Positions 1 to 12,600 of a DNA stretch of 64,000 bases are shown piece after piece (the stretch's first letter is position 1; every line of letters begins with the position of its first letter). A model generated the notes under the pieces. That model had not been told where the DNA came from. It searched no databases and saw nothing but the letters and a program-made list of their open reading frames with translations. This stretch comes from Suillus spraguei. Its lineage: Eukaryota; Basidiomycota; Agaricomycetes; Boletales; Suillaceae. Where the stretch lies: positions 61,673 through 125,672 of the forward strand of contig JABCPU010000189.1 in the NCBI GenBank assembly GCA_016800925.1, read 5' to 3'. The translations under genes were made by a program, and so were the position numbers.

Positions 1-253
1 TTGCCATGGAATCAGTGATAACGAACAGAGAACAAACTACGCACCAAATGGAGCTATGTGGACGCGGCAAGGACATGGAAGGACATCGGTTCATGGAATG
101 AGGTGCGGCAGTCGGTACGGTGTGCGGTAAGCGTGGGATGCCACCAGTACTGCTAAAGGGGTAAGACGGCCATGGACAAGTGGTAACTCCTGTAGACATG
201 AGACGAGTGTCAAAATATGGGGTTTTAAGCCCAGCGCCAATATGTTCGTTACA
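1..253 (+). repeat. LTR-A, 3' part, cut by window start
   Basis: The last quarter of an LTR-A copy. It reads through the conserved 3' end and closes with the family terminus CGTTACA at 253. The same sequence ends the copies at 37,192, 49,632 and 53,582. The 5' part lies outside the window. It abuts a reverse LTR-A2 fragment directly, so its right target duplication cannot be judged. Short ORFs here recur in every copy and are not genes. Confidence 0.85.
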
Positions 254-459
254 CCAGAGGTCACCGCTAGCATCTCACTACCTCCGATGGCATTCTCGCA
301 CCACAGGTTGGGGCATTATCAAACTATATGAACTTAGCATTCCCTTTAGAGTCAAACATTCTTGCCTTTGCAAGTAAAGCAGACTAGGTAGAGCGCAAGA
401 CTTGCATACTAGCTTAGGCCGTGGTTTATCAACAGCCCAGGCTATATTGTATCTTTACA
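254..459 (-). repeat. LTR-A2 5' fragment
   Basis: The reverse complement of the first roughly 200 bp of LTR-A2, ending TGTATCTTTACA (the inverted TGTAAAGATACA terminus). It matches the intact end at 63,400-63,613, including the GGAGGTCACC and GCACCACAGG blocks. Only the 5' portion is present, so it is a truncated relic joined to the LTR-A end at 253. Confidence 0.75.
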
Positions 460-463
460 CTGG

Positions 464-1421
464 TGTAGCGAGCAAAGTTGCACTGACCGTCACACCCCCA
501 TTTTTGACAAGCGTCTCATTACCGTCCGCAGCAGCAACCGAAGAATTCCCTTATAGCAAGTATATAGTCTTTTCACTCTGCTAAGGCAGAAATGTACTTC
601 TTCCACAAACCCTTACCGGATCCTCGCGTTGATGCCCTCATGTCCCATCCAAATCCATCTAGATCCATTGGTGCATAGTTACTTCGCTTCCACCATTACT
701 AAATCTACGGCAGGATTTACCTTGCATCTCAAGGGGCCGCTGCATGCTGTGCACCTCTTAGTTAATACCCTGTTTGTTTTCTTTCTCACTACTGGACTCA
801 CCTAATAATCTTGTATGTGCTCAAATATGTTAAAATGATTCAACATACATACCATTACCGTTACTTCCTGTTACATCCCTTCACTTGGACTTAGTATCAG
901 AATGCTCACTAGTCTCAATCTATTTGCCTTTGAACCTTTCTCTGTTTGAATCTTGCTCATTGATTTGACCACTGGTAACTTTACTGCTCGAAGTACCGTG
1001 CAACTTTCAACTTTGCTACTCGTAACTGGACCACGGCCAGTGATCTCGCTGGGTCGCTACCTCTCTCATCAACTTTCTCACTCATACAGAACTGCCACTT
1101 CCACTACCGCACCGGAGGTAGTAGTACTATATTTTTTTCGCAGAAGTCACTTTTGTTCTTGCTCTCGCTAGCTAACTGCTACAGCTATCCTTACTGCACG
1201 AGTACCAGTGACATCGCGCTAGTACCACCAATATACCGTTGCCACCGCTAACCTCGGAAGTTGGAATCTTTGTTGCCTTATTAGTACTTTCTTGATTCCT
1301 TCGCACTAACTTAGAAGGAATTGTGTCTATCACAGTCCTCTTGGGTCGAACATCTCACTCTCACCTTCAGTGGGATTATCATTGCGCTTATACTTAGGCC
1401 AGCGGTAGTTTCTTCGTTTCA
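464..1421 (+). repeat. Solo LTR-B (copy B1)
   Basis: A 958-bp solo LTR starting TGTAGCG and ending GTTTCA. It aligns along its length with copies at 2,015-2,976 and, inverted, 3,889-4,848. Flanks are CTGG on the left (460-463) and CCGG on the right (1,422-1,425), a 4-bp duplication differing by one CpG-type transition. No internal retroelement sequence adjoins it. Small ORFs inside recur as shadows in the other copies. Confidence 0.8.
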
Positions 1422-1425
1422 CCGG

Positions 1426-1713
1426 TGTCCACATTCTACAAGACAACCTAAGTGCCATAACAGGCCATGTCAAGAGAGCACATGCTGCTCTCTTCGGAAG
1501 AATCTCAACTTCAGTTGGCCATTTATCATGGAAAGTATTGATTGAATTATGTGTTGAGACCCTGGTCTTGGAACTAAGAACTTGGTATGCTTCATCTGAA
1601 TTTTGGGGGTTGGAACTGGGTGTCTTGTAGCGTAACACAAGCCTCGCACCCTGGTTTCCACATTCTACAAGACAACCAAAGCACCATAAAAGGCCATGTC
1701 AAGAGAGCACCTA
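1426..1713 (+). repeat. Two direct copies of a ~55-bp sequence
   Basis: A block beginning TCCACATTCTACAAGACAAC and ending near TCAAGAGAGCAC occurs at about 1,428-1,482 and again at 1,660-1,712, in the same orientation, with a few substitutions. The roughly 180 bp between them has no recognisable coding content. It may be the edge of an unidentified repeat. Confidence 0.6.
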
Positions 1714-1754
1714 TGATATGCAACTACCTCAGCTCCATCATGTCTACAATTATC

Positions 1755-3166
1755 ACACACATGGGCCCACCCGTCTATATTTTCTACCACCCTTGGCCCA
1801 CCCATCTAATATAATATACTGTACAACACCCCCGGCCCACCCGTCCAATAAAATATTTTATATAACACTCTCAGCCCACCCATCTAATACCCGTCTAATT
1901 TAATATGCGTCTGGGCCCACCCATGTATGTGATAACAAGTACCCTTCACATATCTGTCTATCTGATACACATCCACCTTGGTACACCCATCTACATAATA
2001 TCCAACTACCTCAGTGTAGCAAGAAAAGTCGCGCTGACCGTCAAAACCCCATTTTCGACAAGCGTCTCATTAACATCTGTGGCGGCAACCGAAGAATTTC
2101 CTTATAGCGATGAAATAGCCTTTTCGCTCCACTAAGGCGGAACTGTTCTTCTCCTGTGAACCCTTACCGGATCCTCGGACCAATGCCCTCATGTCCCATT
2201 CAATTCCATCTAGAATCCATTGGTGCATAGTTACTTTGCTTCTGCCATTACTAAACCTACAGCAGGATTTACCTTACATCTCAAGGGGCCGCTGCACGCT
2301 GTGCACCTCTTTATTAAATACCCTGTTTATTTTCTTTCTCGCTGCCGGACTTGCATAGCTATCTCGTATGCGCTCGCATATGTTAAAAATGACTGAACAT
2401 ACATACCGTTATTTTTACTTCCCATTACATCCCTTCACTAGGACTTAGTATCTGAAATGCTCACTAGTCGCAATCTATTTGCCTTTGAACTTTTCTCTGT
2501 TTGAACTTCGCTCATTGATTTAACCGCCGGTGACTTTACTGCTCGAAGTACCGTGTGACTTTCGACTTTGCTACTCGTAACCGGACCATGGCCAGTGATC
2601 TTGCTGGGTCATTTTCTCTCTCATCTGCGTTCTTGCTCATACGGAGTTGCCGCTACTGCTACCGCACCGCCGGTAGTAATAACATTTTCGTCTCGCTCAA
2701 GTAACTTTGTTCTTGCTCTTGCTAGCTAACCGTTGCAGCTATCCTTACTGCGCATGTACCGCTGACACCACACTAGTACCACCAATATACCGCTACCGCC
2801 GCTAACCTCGGAAGTCAGAATTCTCGTTTCCTTATTAGTACTTCCTTGTTTCATTCGCACTAACTTAGAAGGAATTGCTTCTATTTGCAGTCCTCTTGGG
2901 TTGAATATCTCACTCGCACCTTCAGTAGGATTAATGCTGCATTTATACTTAGGCCAGCGCTAGTTTTTTTGTTTTATTGGCCCATCCATCTACCAAATAT
3001 TCATGTACATCGGCCCACTCATCTACTCTACATATTCCTTGCATGGGCCCACCTGCCTTCATCAGGAATAATATTTCTCCCGGCCCATCCATCATAGTTG
3101 AGCATATTTCTACCATGGGCCCATGGTTTGCTGGCCTGTATCATATGGGTTATTATGCACATCCAT
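1755..3166 (+). repeat. Degenerate GGCCCACCC array, split by LTR-B
   Basis: The motif GGCCCACCC(A/G)TCTA recurs at about 25-50 bp spacing from 1,763 to 2,000 and again from 2,978 to 3,125. LTR-B copy B2 (2,015-2,976) interrupts it. The inverse motif GGGTGGGCC forms a longer array at 13,690-14,190. The stretch near 3,110-3,166 matches, inverted, the sequence near 13,680-13,735. The two arrays are therefore copies of one element in opposite orientations. Sequence between motifs is AT-rich and non-coding. Confidence 0.65.
2015..2976 (+). repeat. Solo LTR-B (copy B2)
   Basis: A 962-bp LTR-B from TGTAGCAAG to a decayed terminus TTTTA (family TTTCA). Left flank TCAG and right flank TTGG both reduce to TCGG if CpG decayed on opposite strands. 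The element sits inside the GGCCCACCC array. Confidence 0.75.
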
Positions 3167-5074
3167 TGTAACGAACATATCAGCACTGGGCTTAAAACCC
3201 CATCTTTTGACACTCGTCTCACGTCTACAGGAGTTACCACTTGTCCATGGCCGTCTTACCCCTTTAGCAGTACCGGCAGCATCCCACGCTTACCGCACAC
3301 CATACCGACTACTGCACCATGTTCCACATACCGATGTCCTCCCATGTCCTTGCCGCATCTGCATAGCTCCATTTGGTGCGTCATTTGTTTTCTGTTCGTT
3401 ATCACTGATTCTACGGCAAGCCTTATTGCATGTTGCCTCGTGCCGCAGCGCCTCGCACTATGTTTACTTATGGCGGTTGCTACACTCCAGCACTACTGAT
3501 CTCGCCTAGAGTATTCCGAGTACATACAATTTAGGATATAAGCACCGCATACCCTGCACGATAGAAGTACCTGATTTTACACCATTGCACGTACTATAGG
3601 TCAGGATTATTGTCTAGCTCTGGATCTACCCAGTAGTGGACTTAGTCTTTAAAGTTTCCTTATCACTCGTTAATCCAACACGCTCGTTCTCCATTACTGC
3701 TGGCATACTGCTGGACTTTTGACTGTTATTTTGACAAAACTTCTCATGCACTGCTGCTTTACCGCTGAAAGTACCGCGGCTTTCTTTACTGTTTCTTCGC
3801 ACCGCTCGCAGCTCTACCTTTACCGCTGATATTATCACTCGACATCACTTGCTCGATGTAACTGTTACTGACCATATCTTGACCACGGTGAAATGAAGAA
3901 ACTAGTGCTGGCCTCAGTATAAGCGCAGCATTAATCTTACTAAAGGCGCGAGTGAGATGTTCGACCCAAGAGGACTGCAGATAGAAGCAATTCCTTCTAA
4001 GTTAGTGCGAAGGAAATAATGAAGTACTAAAATGGCAATGAGGATTCTGATTTCTGAGGTTAACGGCGGTAGCGGTATGTCGGCGGTACTAGCGCGGTGT
4101 CAGCGGTACACACACGGTAACAATAGCTGCAACAGTTAGCTAGCGAGGGCAGGAACAAAGTTACTTGGGCGAGACAAAATGTTATAACTACCGGCAGTGC
4201 GGTAGTGGTAGCGGCAACTTCTGTACGAGCGGGAATGCAGATGAGAGAGAAAGCAACCCAGCGAGATCACTGGCCGTGGTCCAGTTATGAGTAGCGAAGT
4301 CGAAAGTCGCGCAGTACTTCGAGCAGTAAAGTTACCGGCGGTTAAATCAATGAGCATGGTTTGAATGAAGAAGAGTTCAAATGCAAATAGATTGTGACTA
4401 GTGAGCGTTTCTGATACTAAGTCCTAGTGAAGGGATGTAACAGGAAGTAAGTGACGGTATGTATGTTTAGTCCTTTTTAACATATGCAAGCGCGTACAAG
4501 ATAACTATGCGAGTCCAGTAGCGAGAAAGAAAATAAATGGGGTACTTAATTATGAGGCGCACAGTGTGCAGCGGCCCCTTGAGATATAAGGTAAATCCTG
4601 CCGCAGGTTTAGTAACAGCAGAAGCGAGGTAACTACACACCAATGGATTCTAGACGGAATAGGACGGGACATGAGGGCATCGGTGCGAGGATCCAGTAAG
4701 GGTTTGCGGAAGAAGAACAGTTCCGCGTTAGCGGAGTGAAAAGGCTATTCCATCGCTATAAGGAAATCCTTTGGTTGCCGCTGCAGACGTTAATGAGATG
4801 CTTGTCGAAAATGGGGTTTTGATGGTCAGCGTGACTTTTCTCGCTACAACGGTAGCACCGCTACACACGACGCTAGTTCCGGCAGTATCATCACTGACCT
4901 CGATGCTTCTTTTGCACATAAGTTTGACTCGAACTTGACCATACTAATAGGCATCCTTCTTTAGGGTCGAACGCTCTTGTTCTCACAAGTGAAGCAGACT
5001 AGACGGAGTGCAAGACTCACATACTAACTTAGGAGGTAGTTTATCTACAGCCCAGGTTAGGTTGTATCTTTACA
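3167..5074 (-). repeat. Solo LTR-A containing a nested LTR-B
   Basis: An inverted LTR-A, from TGTAACG at 3,167 to TTTACA at 5,074. LTR-B copy B3 (3,889-4,848) splits it. Without B3 and one 4-bp duplication it is about 944 bp, matching the copy at 5,338-6,302. Flanks CCAT (3,163-3,166) and CCGT (5,075-5,078) form a 4-bp duplication with one CpG-type transition. No internal retroelement region is attached, so it arose by LTR-LTR recombination. Confidence 0.82.
3889..4848 (-). repeat. Solo LTR-B (copy B3), nested in LTR-A
   Basis: A 960-bp LTR-B in reverse, from TGAAATG to CGCTACA. A perfect 4-bp duplication ACGG lies at 3,885-3,888 and 4,849-4,852. Other LTR-A copies carry a single ATGG at the same point (for example in GCTACCATGGT), an empty-site proof of insertion. 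LTR-B activity here therefore post-dates this LTR-A insertion. Confidence 0.85.
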
Positions 5075-5078
5075 CCGT

Positions 5079-5337
5079 TCACTTGTATAATACGGAGATA
5101 GTTCACTGTAATATGTGCTAGATGGCCATAGATGAGTGAAAATTCCTATAGACATGAGATGTGTGCTAAAAGATAGGGTTGCAAGGCCAGTGCCAATATG
5201 TTTGTCACAGTGGTATTGGTACTATGGGGTGATCCCAATGTAATCAGTTAGCTACATTGAATGCTCCCTCATTATTTGTAGATGACTGATTATCTTCCAC
5301 TTCTTCCACGTTAGACCTATCCTCACTATCATGGCAG
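5079..5337. other. LTR-A 3' remnant and unassigned spacer
   Basis: Positions about 5,118-5,199 resemble a decayed plus-strand LTR-A 3' end, closing with CAATATGTTTGTCACA. Positions 5,200-5,337 match nothing else in the window and hold no supportable ORF. Confidence 0.5.
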
Positions 5338-6302
5338 TGTAACGAACATAGTGGCGCTGGGCTTAAAACCCCATATTTTGACACTCGTCTCATGTCTACA
5401 GGAGTTATCACTAGTCCATGGCCTTCTTACCCCTTTAGCAGTACCGGCGGCATCCCACGCTTACCGCACACTGTACCGACTGCTGCACCTCATTCCACGA
5501 ACCGATGTCCTTCCATGTCCTTGCCGCGTCTGCATAGCTCCATTTGGTGCATAGTTTGTTTCCTGTTTGTTATCACTGATTCCACGGCAAGCGTTATTAC
5601 ATGTTGCCTCGTGCCGCAGTGCCTCGCGCTATGTTTACTTATGGCGGTTACTACACTCCAGTGCTACTGATCTCGCCTAGAGTATTCCGAGTACATATGA
5701 ATTAGGATATAAGCACCGCATACCCCCCACGATACAGTACCTGATTTTACACCATTGCACGTACTATAGGTCAGGATTATTGTCTAGCTCTGGATCTACC
5801 CAGTAGTGGACATAGTCTTTAAAGTTCCCTTATCGCTCGTTAATACATCACACTTGTTCTCCGTTACCGCCGGCATACCGCTGGACTTTTGATTGTTACT
5901 TTTGACTGAACTTCTCACGCTCCACTACTTTACCGCTGAAAGTACCGCGGACTTCCTTACTGTTTCCTTGCACCGCTCGCAACCTTACTGCTACCGCTGA
6001 GACCACTGCTCGACATCGCTCGCTAGACGCAACTGTTTCTGACTTTATCTCGATGGCGGTAGCAACGCAACACACGACACTAGTTCCGGCGGTATCATTG
6101 CTGACCGCAACAACTTACTGCTGACTCAGACACTTGTTTCGCAAATAAGTTAGACTTGAACTTGACCATACTAAATAGGCATCCCCCTTTAGGGCCGAAC
6201 ACTCTTGTTCTTACAAGTGAAGCAGACTAGACGGAGCGCAAGACTAACATACTAGTTTAGGCAGTGGTTTATCTACAGCCCAAGCTAGGTTGTATCTTTA
6301 CA
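5338..6302 (-). repeat. Solo LTR-A
   Basis: A 965-bp inverted LTR-A, complete from TGTAACG to TTTACA. Flanks GCAG (5,334-5,337) and GCGG (6,303-6,306) are a 4-bp duplication with one CpG-type difference. The right flank lies in a minus-strand coding relic. Confidence 0.82.
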
Positions 6303-7740
6303 GCGGCATTGTGGTGCATATGTAGCATTTTGAGGGTGGCTCTTGCTGCCCCGAGCAGTTTGGCGCATTGCTTTAAGAAAAGACTTCACTGGTGTTGTGA
6401 TGTCACCATCACCATTTTTCCAACCTTTGAAACAGAATGTAGGACACAGCTTCATGTCCTGTTGGTGATGCCAAATGTTTAACAGAGTGGTTGCATCTGC
6501 TTTGACCATCTTTGATGGCTCCACCAGCTGTACATCAGTGGGCCAGTATTTGCCATCAAAGAACGCAGATTGGTTCTTGACCAAGCCACCCCATGGCACT
6601 ACCACCACCTTGCCTTTCTCAGTTCTACCAATGCATATCCCTGTAAAAATTATGACCAGCAAATCCTGTAAAGGAGACAGACTAACCATAATGCATGGAA
6701 AAGAATGACCAAATTACATGCTGTTAATCGCCACATTTCCATCCTGTTGTATCAGGAAGTATGGGACACCCATCATTATCTCCCTCTAGTTCAAAGAGCT
6801 TCTGTGGCATTCATTTCTTGGAAGTGACAACCTTAGGGACATCTTGATCCTGAACATCTTCTCAATTCATAAAATTAAGATACTGATCAATACTGTTAGC
6901 TGAGCATCTCGCAAAATTGTTCCCCCATATATTGCTACCATTCAGGCCTGAAAATGTCATTCCAATCCCTTGTCTTCAAAAAGCTCTCAGCGCTGCTGAA
7001 CTAATTATTGTGGTCATGCCTAAATGACATTTGATCCAAGAAGAGTTCAGGTCAAATAACACCCACACTCCTAACATTAGCTTGCCTTTGCTGTTGTGCC
7101 ATGCTGACATCACAAAGACACTCATTCCGGCTTGCTTGAACATTTTAGTGGCAAAATGCTCTATCATGCCAGCCCCTTTGGTTTTGGCAATGATTGCCTG
7201 GACTTTTGGGGAGCAGCTTCATTGTTCCACTTCTTGCCATTAATTTTGCCTCTTCCTTCTCCTCTGCCAACAGACTGGCAAGGACACTTTTTGTAGCCTC
7301 CCCCCACTTTACAATCATTCCCTCACTCCCAGGAGTTTCCCCTGTCTCCTCTTGAATGCGGGTTTTGTGCTGCTCAACCAACACCTGGCAAGCTGTTCAT
7401 TTCTTGCCATACTTAATCTGTGGCTTGGGGGCTTTCCAGTGACAATTGTTGTACAACCACTCCTTGTAAGTCTGTTATCATGACACCAGTGTCCAGTAGA
7501 TGCATCTACATACACTGGCACATACCTTTTTCCAAGCTTTCAATAAACCTTTGTCCTGGGTGGGAGCTTGGAGGCATGCTTCTTTGTGTATGGCATCCAC
7601 AACATGCAGCCGTTGTTTACCTTTCACAGACCTTCAGTCCTCTAGGTGGGCCTTGAGGACTATGATCTCTGCCTTGATCAAGGGAAGCTTAGTGTGCTGG
7701 GGGACAATGAAGAGTGATTCATCCAGGGCCATGTTATAAT
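6303..7740 (-). pseudogene. Relic of an agaricomycete hypothetical protein family
   Basis: Minus-strand segments give pieces of one protein: a region with CMPVYVDASTGHWC and RSGCTT (about 7,430-7,520), then a TRIQEETGETPG...EEKEEAKLMARSG region (7,190-7,390), SVFVMSAWHNSKGKLMLG (6,990-7,120), and a C-terminal block with VVVVPWGGLVKNQSAFFDG and EPSKMVKADATTLLNIW (6,350-6,640). The order matches a repeated hypothetical family I associate with Agaricomycetes; its function is unknown to me. Frame changes and stops separate the blocks, so it is decayed. The 3' end is lost at the LTR-A insertion. A more distant relic may lie at 15,230-15,560. Confidence 0.5.
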
Positions 7741-7884
7741 GAAGTTGATGATATGGATGGCTGAACAGTTGCGAATTGTTGGTTCTGAATACCCTTACTC
7801 ACACTCCTTGGTTCCTAGCCCAGTTCATATTTGTCCATCTATAGGCACATAATAAAGCATCCACATGAATTAATATTACTTCCC

Positions 7885-9210
7885 CCTCTTAAGAAATAGT
7901 TGCATGTTATACATGCTTGAATAAAATTGATATGTGTATAGTTTTAGGAATGCATTCCAGTCTTGTGGTGCTGGTGTCGTTAGGTCTTGTATGGTTCAGG
8001 GAAAGGCATCTCGGACTTGATGAATTAGAACTAGCGTGTTTGTTGCTCCTGCATTTTGGACTAATGCTTTGAGCTGACTATAGAAGTGGATATGGGACCA
8101 TGTCGTGATGTCTGTGATGGTAGTACATTCTCCAATGTCTTCATCTTTCAACCTTAATGCTAACAATTCTTTCTAATATTCTAGCTTAGTCTTTCCTGCC
8201 GCCACTATCGCTGGCCATTGCATTTTGAAGGCTGTCCTGACCTCCAACCATGTGTGTTTGTGCTGTGTATTGAAGCTTGTCCACCAATGGTCCGCTTTTG
8301 ACCCAGCTGAAATCAATGCATTGAATAGCACAATTTTTGTGGCTTCATCTGTGATCTGTTGAGCTAGAAAGTAGAACTCTATGCTCTGCAAGAAATTCTG
8401 CACATTCTCGCATTCTTTTCCATGGAACAATGCTGGTGGTGGGATACCTGCCATGCTCTTTGCTATTTTTGTTGTTGCATTTATGAGTGCTTGGGTTTTT
8501 GTGATGGCTGGTGCTGGAGAGTTCTGGAGTTGTGGCTCTGGGAGTACTGTGGAGGGGTCTGGTGCTCCAGGTAAAGACTCTTCATCGTCGTCTGCTAGCT
8601 GTTGAAGAACCTTATGTTCTGACTCTCCATGTTCTTGCTCTAGTACACATTGACTGATCTCTGGTGTGTCTAAGTGTTACGAACTGGGGTGGCATCACCA
8701 GCGACAGTGAGAAGACACAGACGGTCTGCTGGGAAGTTCTACAATGTCCAGAAGAGGACAAGGTGAAAATACAAGGAACGCGTTCCGAGTACTATCAAGG
8801 GTTCTGCCTCAAAGACAAGTCTAAGAGGTTCTTTGAGAATAGAGACTGAGGCTAAGGAGTGCTTAGTCTTAGAGACAATTCAAGACGACTTAGGTTGGAG
8901 ACCTAAGCAAAGGAGATTCCAGGTAAAACCCAGTAAGATTAAAGTAAAGAATCTACTACAAGTACAACGTGCTTAAATAGACCAATATGTGTGCACGTAC
9001 CAAGAAAAATGTGAGAATGTAAGTGCGTATCCCAATAAGGAAGGCAACTATAGTACAGATGCGTTGAGCATATGAGTCGGAGTCATGTGACATGATATAC
9101 AAGTAAGAAAACAAAGAGAGAATGAATAGGGGCACATATGACTGTAACACTAAGGGCGATGAATCTGATGATGGGAGTGTGCTGTTTGATAGATATGTGT
9201 TGGTGGGGTT
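7885..9210 (-). pseudogene. Retrotransposon gag relic split by a solo LTR-G
   Basis: The minus strand reads a gag-like protein. An acidic and proline-rich N-terminal part (9,210-9,150, then 8,674-8,460) is followed by MAGIPPPALFHGKECENVQN (8,454 downward), a hydrophobic FYFLAQQ...ADHWW block, and an AFKMQWPAIVAAGKTKLEY segment. A further ELLALRLKDEDIGE block runs to about 7,900 after a break. The reading frame runs cleanly across the LTR-G insertion if one CTAAG copy is removed. No pol follows. Gag identity rests on block order and typical gag composition, not on a zinc knuckle. Confidence 0.55.
8675..9149 (-). repeat. Solo LTR-G of the chromovirus
   Basis: A 475-bp inverted LTR of the 55.6-kb element, starting TGTTACGAACTGG and ending GACTGTAACA. 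A perfect 5-bp duplication CTAAG lies at 8,670-8,674 and 9,150-9,154. It retains the self-priming complement (AAGATTAAAGT near 8,936). The flanking gag relic is continuous once it is excised. Confidence 0.9.
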
Positions 9211-9684
9211 TTTTTTATATATGAAATGTGCTTTTTGATCGCTAGGTGGTAGTTCTCATTGGGAATACAGTTTGGCTGCAGTAAATATTTTTTAGTAAAA
9301 AGATGGTTCTTTATACTGATTTGAATGCTATGCCTGGTGTTTTTTCCTCATGTTCTTTAAGTTTTAGTTTCACTTTTGTGCTCTATGCTCTGTAGGGAAG
9401 AAGTGGAAAGATGCAAGTATAGATTGAGACGATCTCGCTCTGTTCACCAGTAAGAGTGGGCTATGCCCAAAGACTTGCTATTGAATGACAGACAAAGCTT
9501 GCCCTCTACTACTGCTTCTGACACACTGATGCCCCTCGACTTGGTTAAACCCGACTCAAACTCTGACAGACCTCTGCCTTCTCTCACCCTCTGCTTAGTG
9601 GTCCCCTATTCCACTGTGACCCCCATACCTGTGGTGTGACTACCCATACCTGTGCTATACCCTAACCAGCTCTAAATTATCACT
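9211..9684. other. No gene recognised
   Basis: An AT-rich stretch including a poly-T run near 9,210, with no frame resembling other elements. It lies where the LTR and leader of the following chromovirus relic would be expected, but no LTR-G similarity is visible. Confidence 0.5.
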
Positions 9685-12600
9685 GTGGATATGATAGCAT
9701 TCTTGATTTTTTTCAAGAAGATAAATGTTGAATTATCTCTCTTTCATGAACACTTTCTCATAGCATGTAAAGCATACCTTGATCTGAACGACCACACCTA
9801 TACAACTGACAAGTTGAAGATCATCTTTGTTACTTCTTTCATGAATGAAGGAAATGCTGGAAGTTGGGCACAATGGTTCTTGAAGAGCACCCAGGATCCT
9901 AACAACAAAAACACCACTGGCATAGCTATTGGACACAGAACATAATTAGAGTTCCTCAAAGAGTTTAACAAGAATTTGAAGCCGTTGATCCAGAAGGCAC
10001 TGCCATGGCTAAGCTCCACAAGCTTGAACAAGGTGGAGACCTTCAAACATATATTGCTAATTTCCAAGCCCTTTCCCAGCAAGCAGAAGTCACTGATGAC
10101 TCTTCCCAGAAGCAGTTCTTCATCGACAGACTTAATCAAGGCCTTCTCACCAGCCTCTTTAAAACTGGTATCACACTTACATCATTCAATCAAACCATGA
10201 AACTCTGTGTCACACTTGATAATAACTACACCCACTTGAAGAGCATCACTTCTCATCGTCTGCAACAGAAGAAGAACAACTTTGGGAGTCACTGTTATGT
10301 AAGCTCCAAAGGCAAAGATGCCATGGAGGTAGATTACATCTCTGATGTGGAATGATCTGAATGCATAATAAAAGGTCAGGGCTTTGGATGCCACAAAACT
10401 GGACACTGTTTTGACAGTTGTCCTGATAGGAAGAAGAAGACTCCCCTTCGCCAGGTGAAGATCCAAGAACTTCCTGAGAAAGAAGATGATGACAAAACTG
10501 TGCATCATCTTATTGAGGATTTTTAGCTTGGGGAAACAATAAATCAATGTATTACTAAGACTTGTATGAGCAGTAGGTGAACAAAAAAAATGTCTTGTTC
10601 CCATTACTCTCTTTTCTTGTACACATTCCAAATCCGTTGACACCACTGCTGTCATAGATTCTGGAGCAGCCAGAACCTTTATCTCCGAGGAGTTTGTAAA
10701 ACTCCACAAAATTCCGCAATAATATTTGAAAACACCTTTCAAAGTCACAATTGTTGATTGTTCCCTGGTAAAGGGAGGTCTGATAACCCACTATTTCCTA
10801 TTGGTGGTATGAATTGATGATCAAACCATGTACAGCAAATTCAATATCACAAGACTTGGAAGAAGAGACCAAATTATTTTGAGAATCCCTTGGCTGCATG
10901 CCATGATCCAGTTATAGACTGGACTGCCAAAACCTTCACTCTTCCATGGACACCTAAATCTGATGAAATCAAAATCAAAATCAACACAGATAGAAAGAAG
11001 AACAGATTATCACTTGCCTTCCCATGCCACAAAAAACCTACTTCAAAATGGAAGAACTTGAAAACTTCCTCAGAAAACATTTACCCCTCTTATTGAAATG
11101 TTCGACACACCACCACTTCAGATAAAAGCAGAACCACCTCGCATATGAGTACCACAGATAACTCCCATTCCACATGTGGAAAAGCATAAAAATGAATTTG
11201 ATCTGGGTGACCAACCTCGACCAGAACACACTGAACAATGACCACTAGCAGAACAGAATCAAGGGAAGCCAAAAGCCAATGAGGAGTTACCAGGATAAGA
11301 TATGGTCATGCCAAGATTATCTCAATACTTTGACATGCAATCACCTGCAGCTTCTATCGAAGAAATCTCCAATGAAGATAAACCTACACCTTCGTTAATC
11401 CCCACCAAAGATGACAATTGATTCAACATGATGCAGGATGTTTGGAGCGCACCAGAAGTATGAGACATTTCTTCCTATGAACTTGGAGATGGGGAATTCT
11501 TGGTGGAATATGACATCAATGGAAGCTGCATGCGAGATACCGAAGACATGTCCATGGATACACCCCTCACCTGTGACAGAACTTCGTGATTGGAACAAAT
11601 CCCACGATTTCATTACCATCGCCTAAATATAGCAACAAAGCACAGGAGTCTGCTACTGAAAAGGAGAAGAAGAAGAAGAAATTTTTCGAGGAACTCATAC
11701 CCTCCTATCTTCACAACTTTTCCGACATCTTTGCCAAAGACAGTCTGAATAAACTTCCCCCCAAACAACCTGGCATTAATCATTGCTTTGATATGAAACC
11801 CAGTTTTATTCCTCGCACACAAAAGTCTACCCATTATCAGAAAAGGAACGTGCATCGTTAAAACATTCATTGATGAAAATGTCACATAAGGCTTCATTTC
11901 TGAATTGAAATCGCCCCAAGCTAGCGGCTTCTTCTTCATAGGAAAGAAGAGCGGAGAACTCCATCCCTGTCGAGATTATTGATACATCAATGAATTGACA
12001 GTCAAGAACACTTATCCACTTCCCCTTCCAGTTTCTCTTGTCACTTGCCTTCATAATGCCCAAATTCTTCACAAAAATGGATATACAATCCAGCTATATG
12101 TCAAGACCGTACTCAAAGGGTGAAAGATCCGAAGGGCTTTGGCCTCAGTTCATGCACTGTGCCCCTTTCCCGAGTAATGCCCCTTATTTTAGAGAGTAGG
12201 TATACGTCTGAACATCTGGAAGGAGTTGCGTGACGGATAAAGATGTCCGAAGGTTATCTGGAGTGTAGAGATGGAACGAGGATTAAGGCTAGCTTCGGAA
12301 CAAGTTCCTAACTAGAAACTAACAGAGATATACTATCCGAGGATAGAGTCGGAGATATAGACTAAAGGATTCAATTCCAAGTCTTGGAAGGCGACTAGAG
12401 CGGAGGGTAACTCAAGTCCAGAGGAAACAGAATGAGCAGAATCTAAGATGATATTTGAACTAAGGTTCTACAGAGATCTACAAGTGGTTTATATACTGTA
12501 AGTATCTAATATGGATAATCAATGAGTCTGGGACCGAGGGCTATGTATGAAGTATAACGGAAATCTATTAGTTAATGCACAGCAGATCAGTAAGCACAAA

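Noticed and set aside
3098..3509. ORFs of 128-133 codons at 3,098-3,509, with similar ORFs in other LTR-A copies
   Set aside because: They lie in the solo LTR-A and reappear with stops and shifts in every LTR-A copy (5,351, 36,858, 47,266, 49,312, 53,240). They follow the repeat, not a protein.
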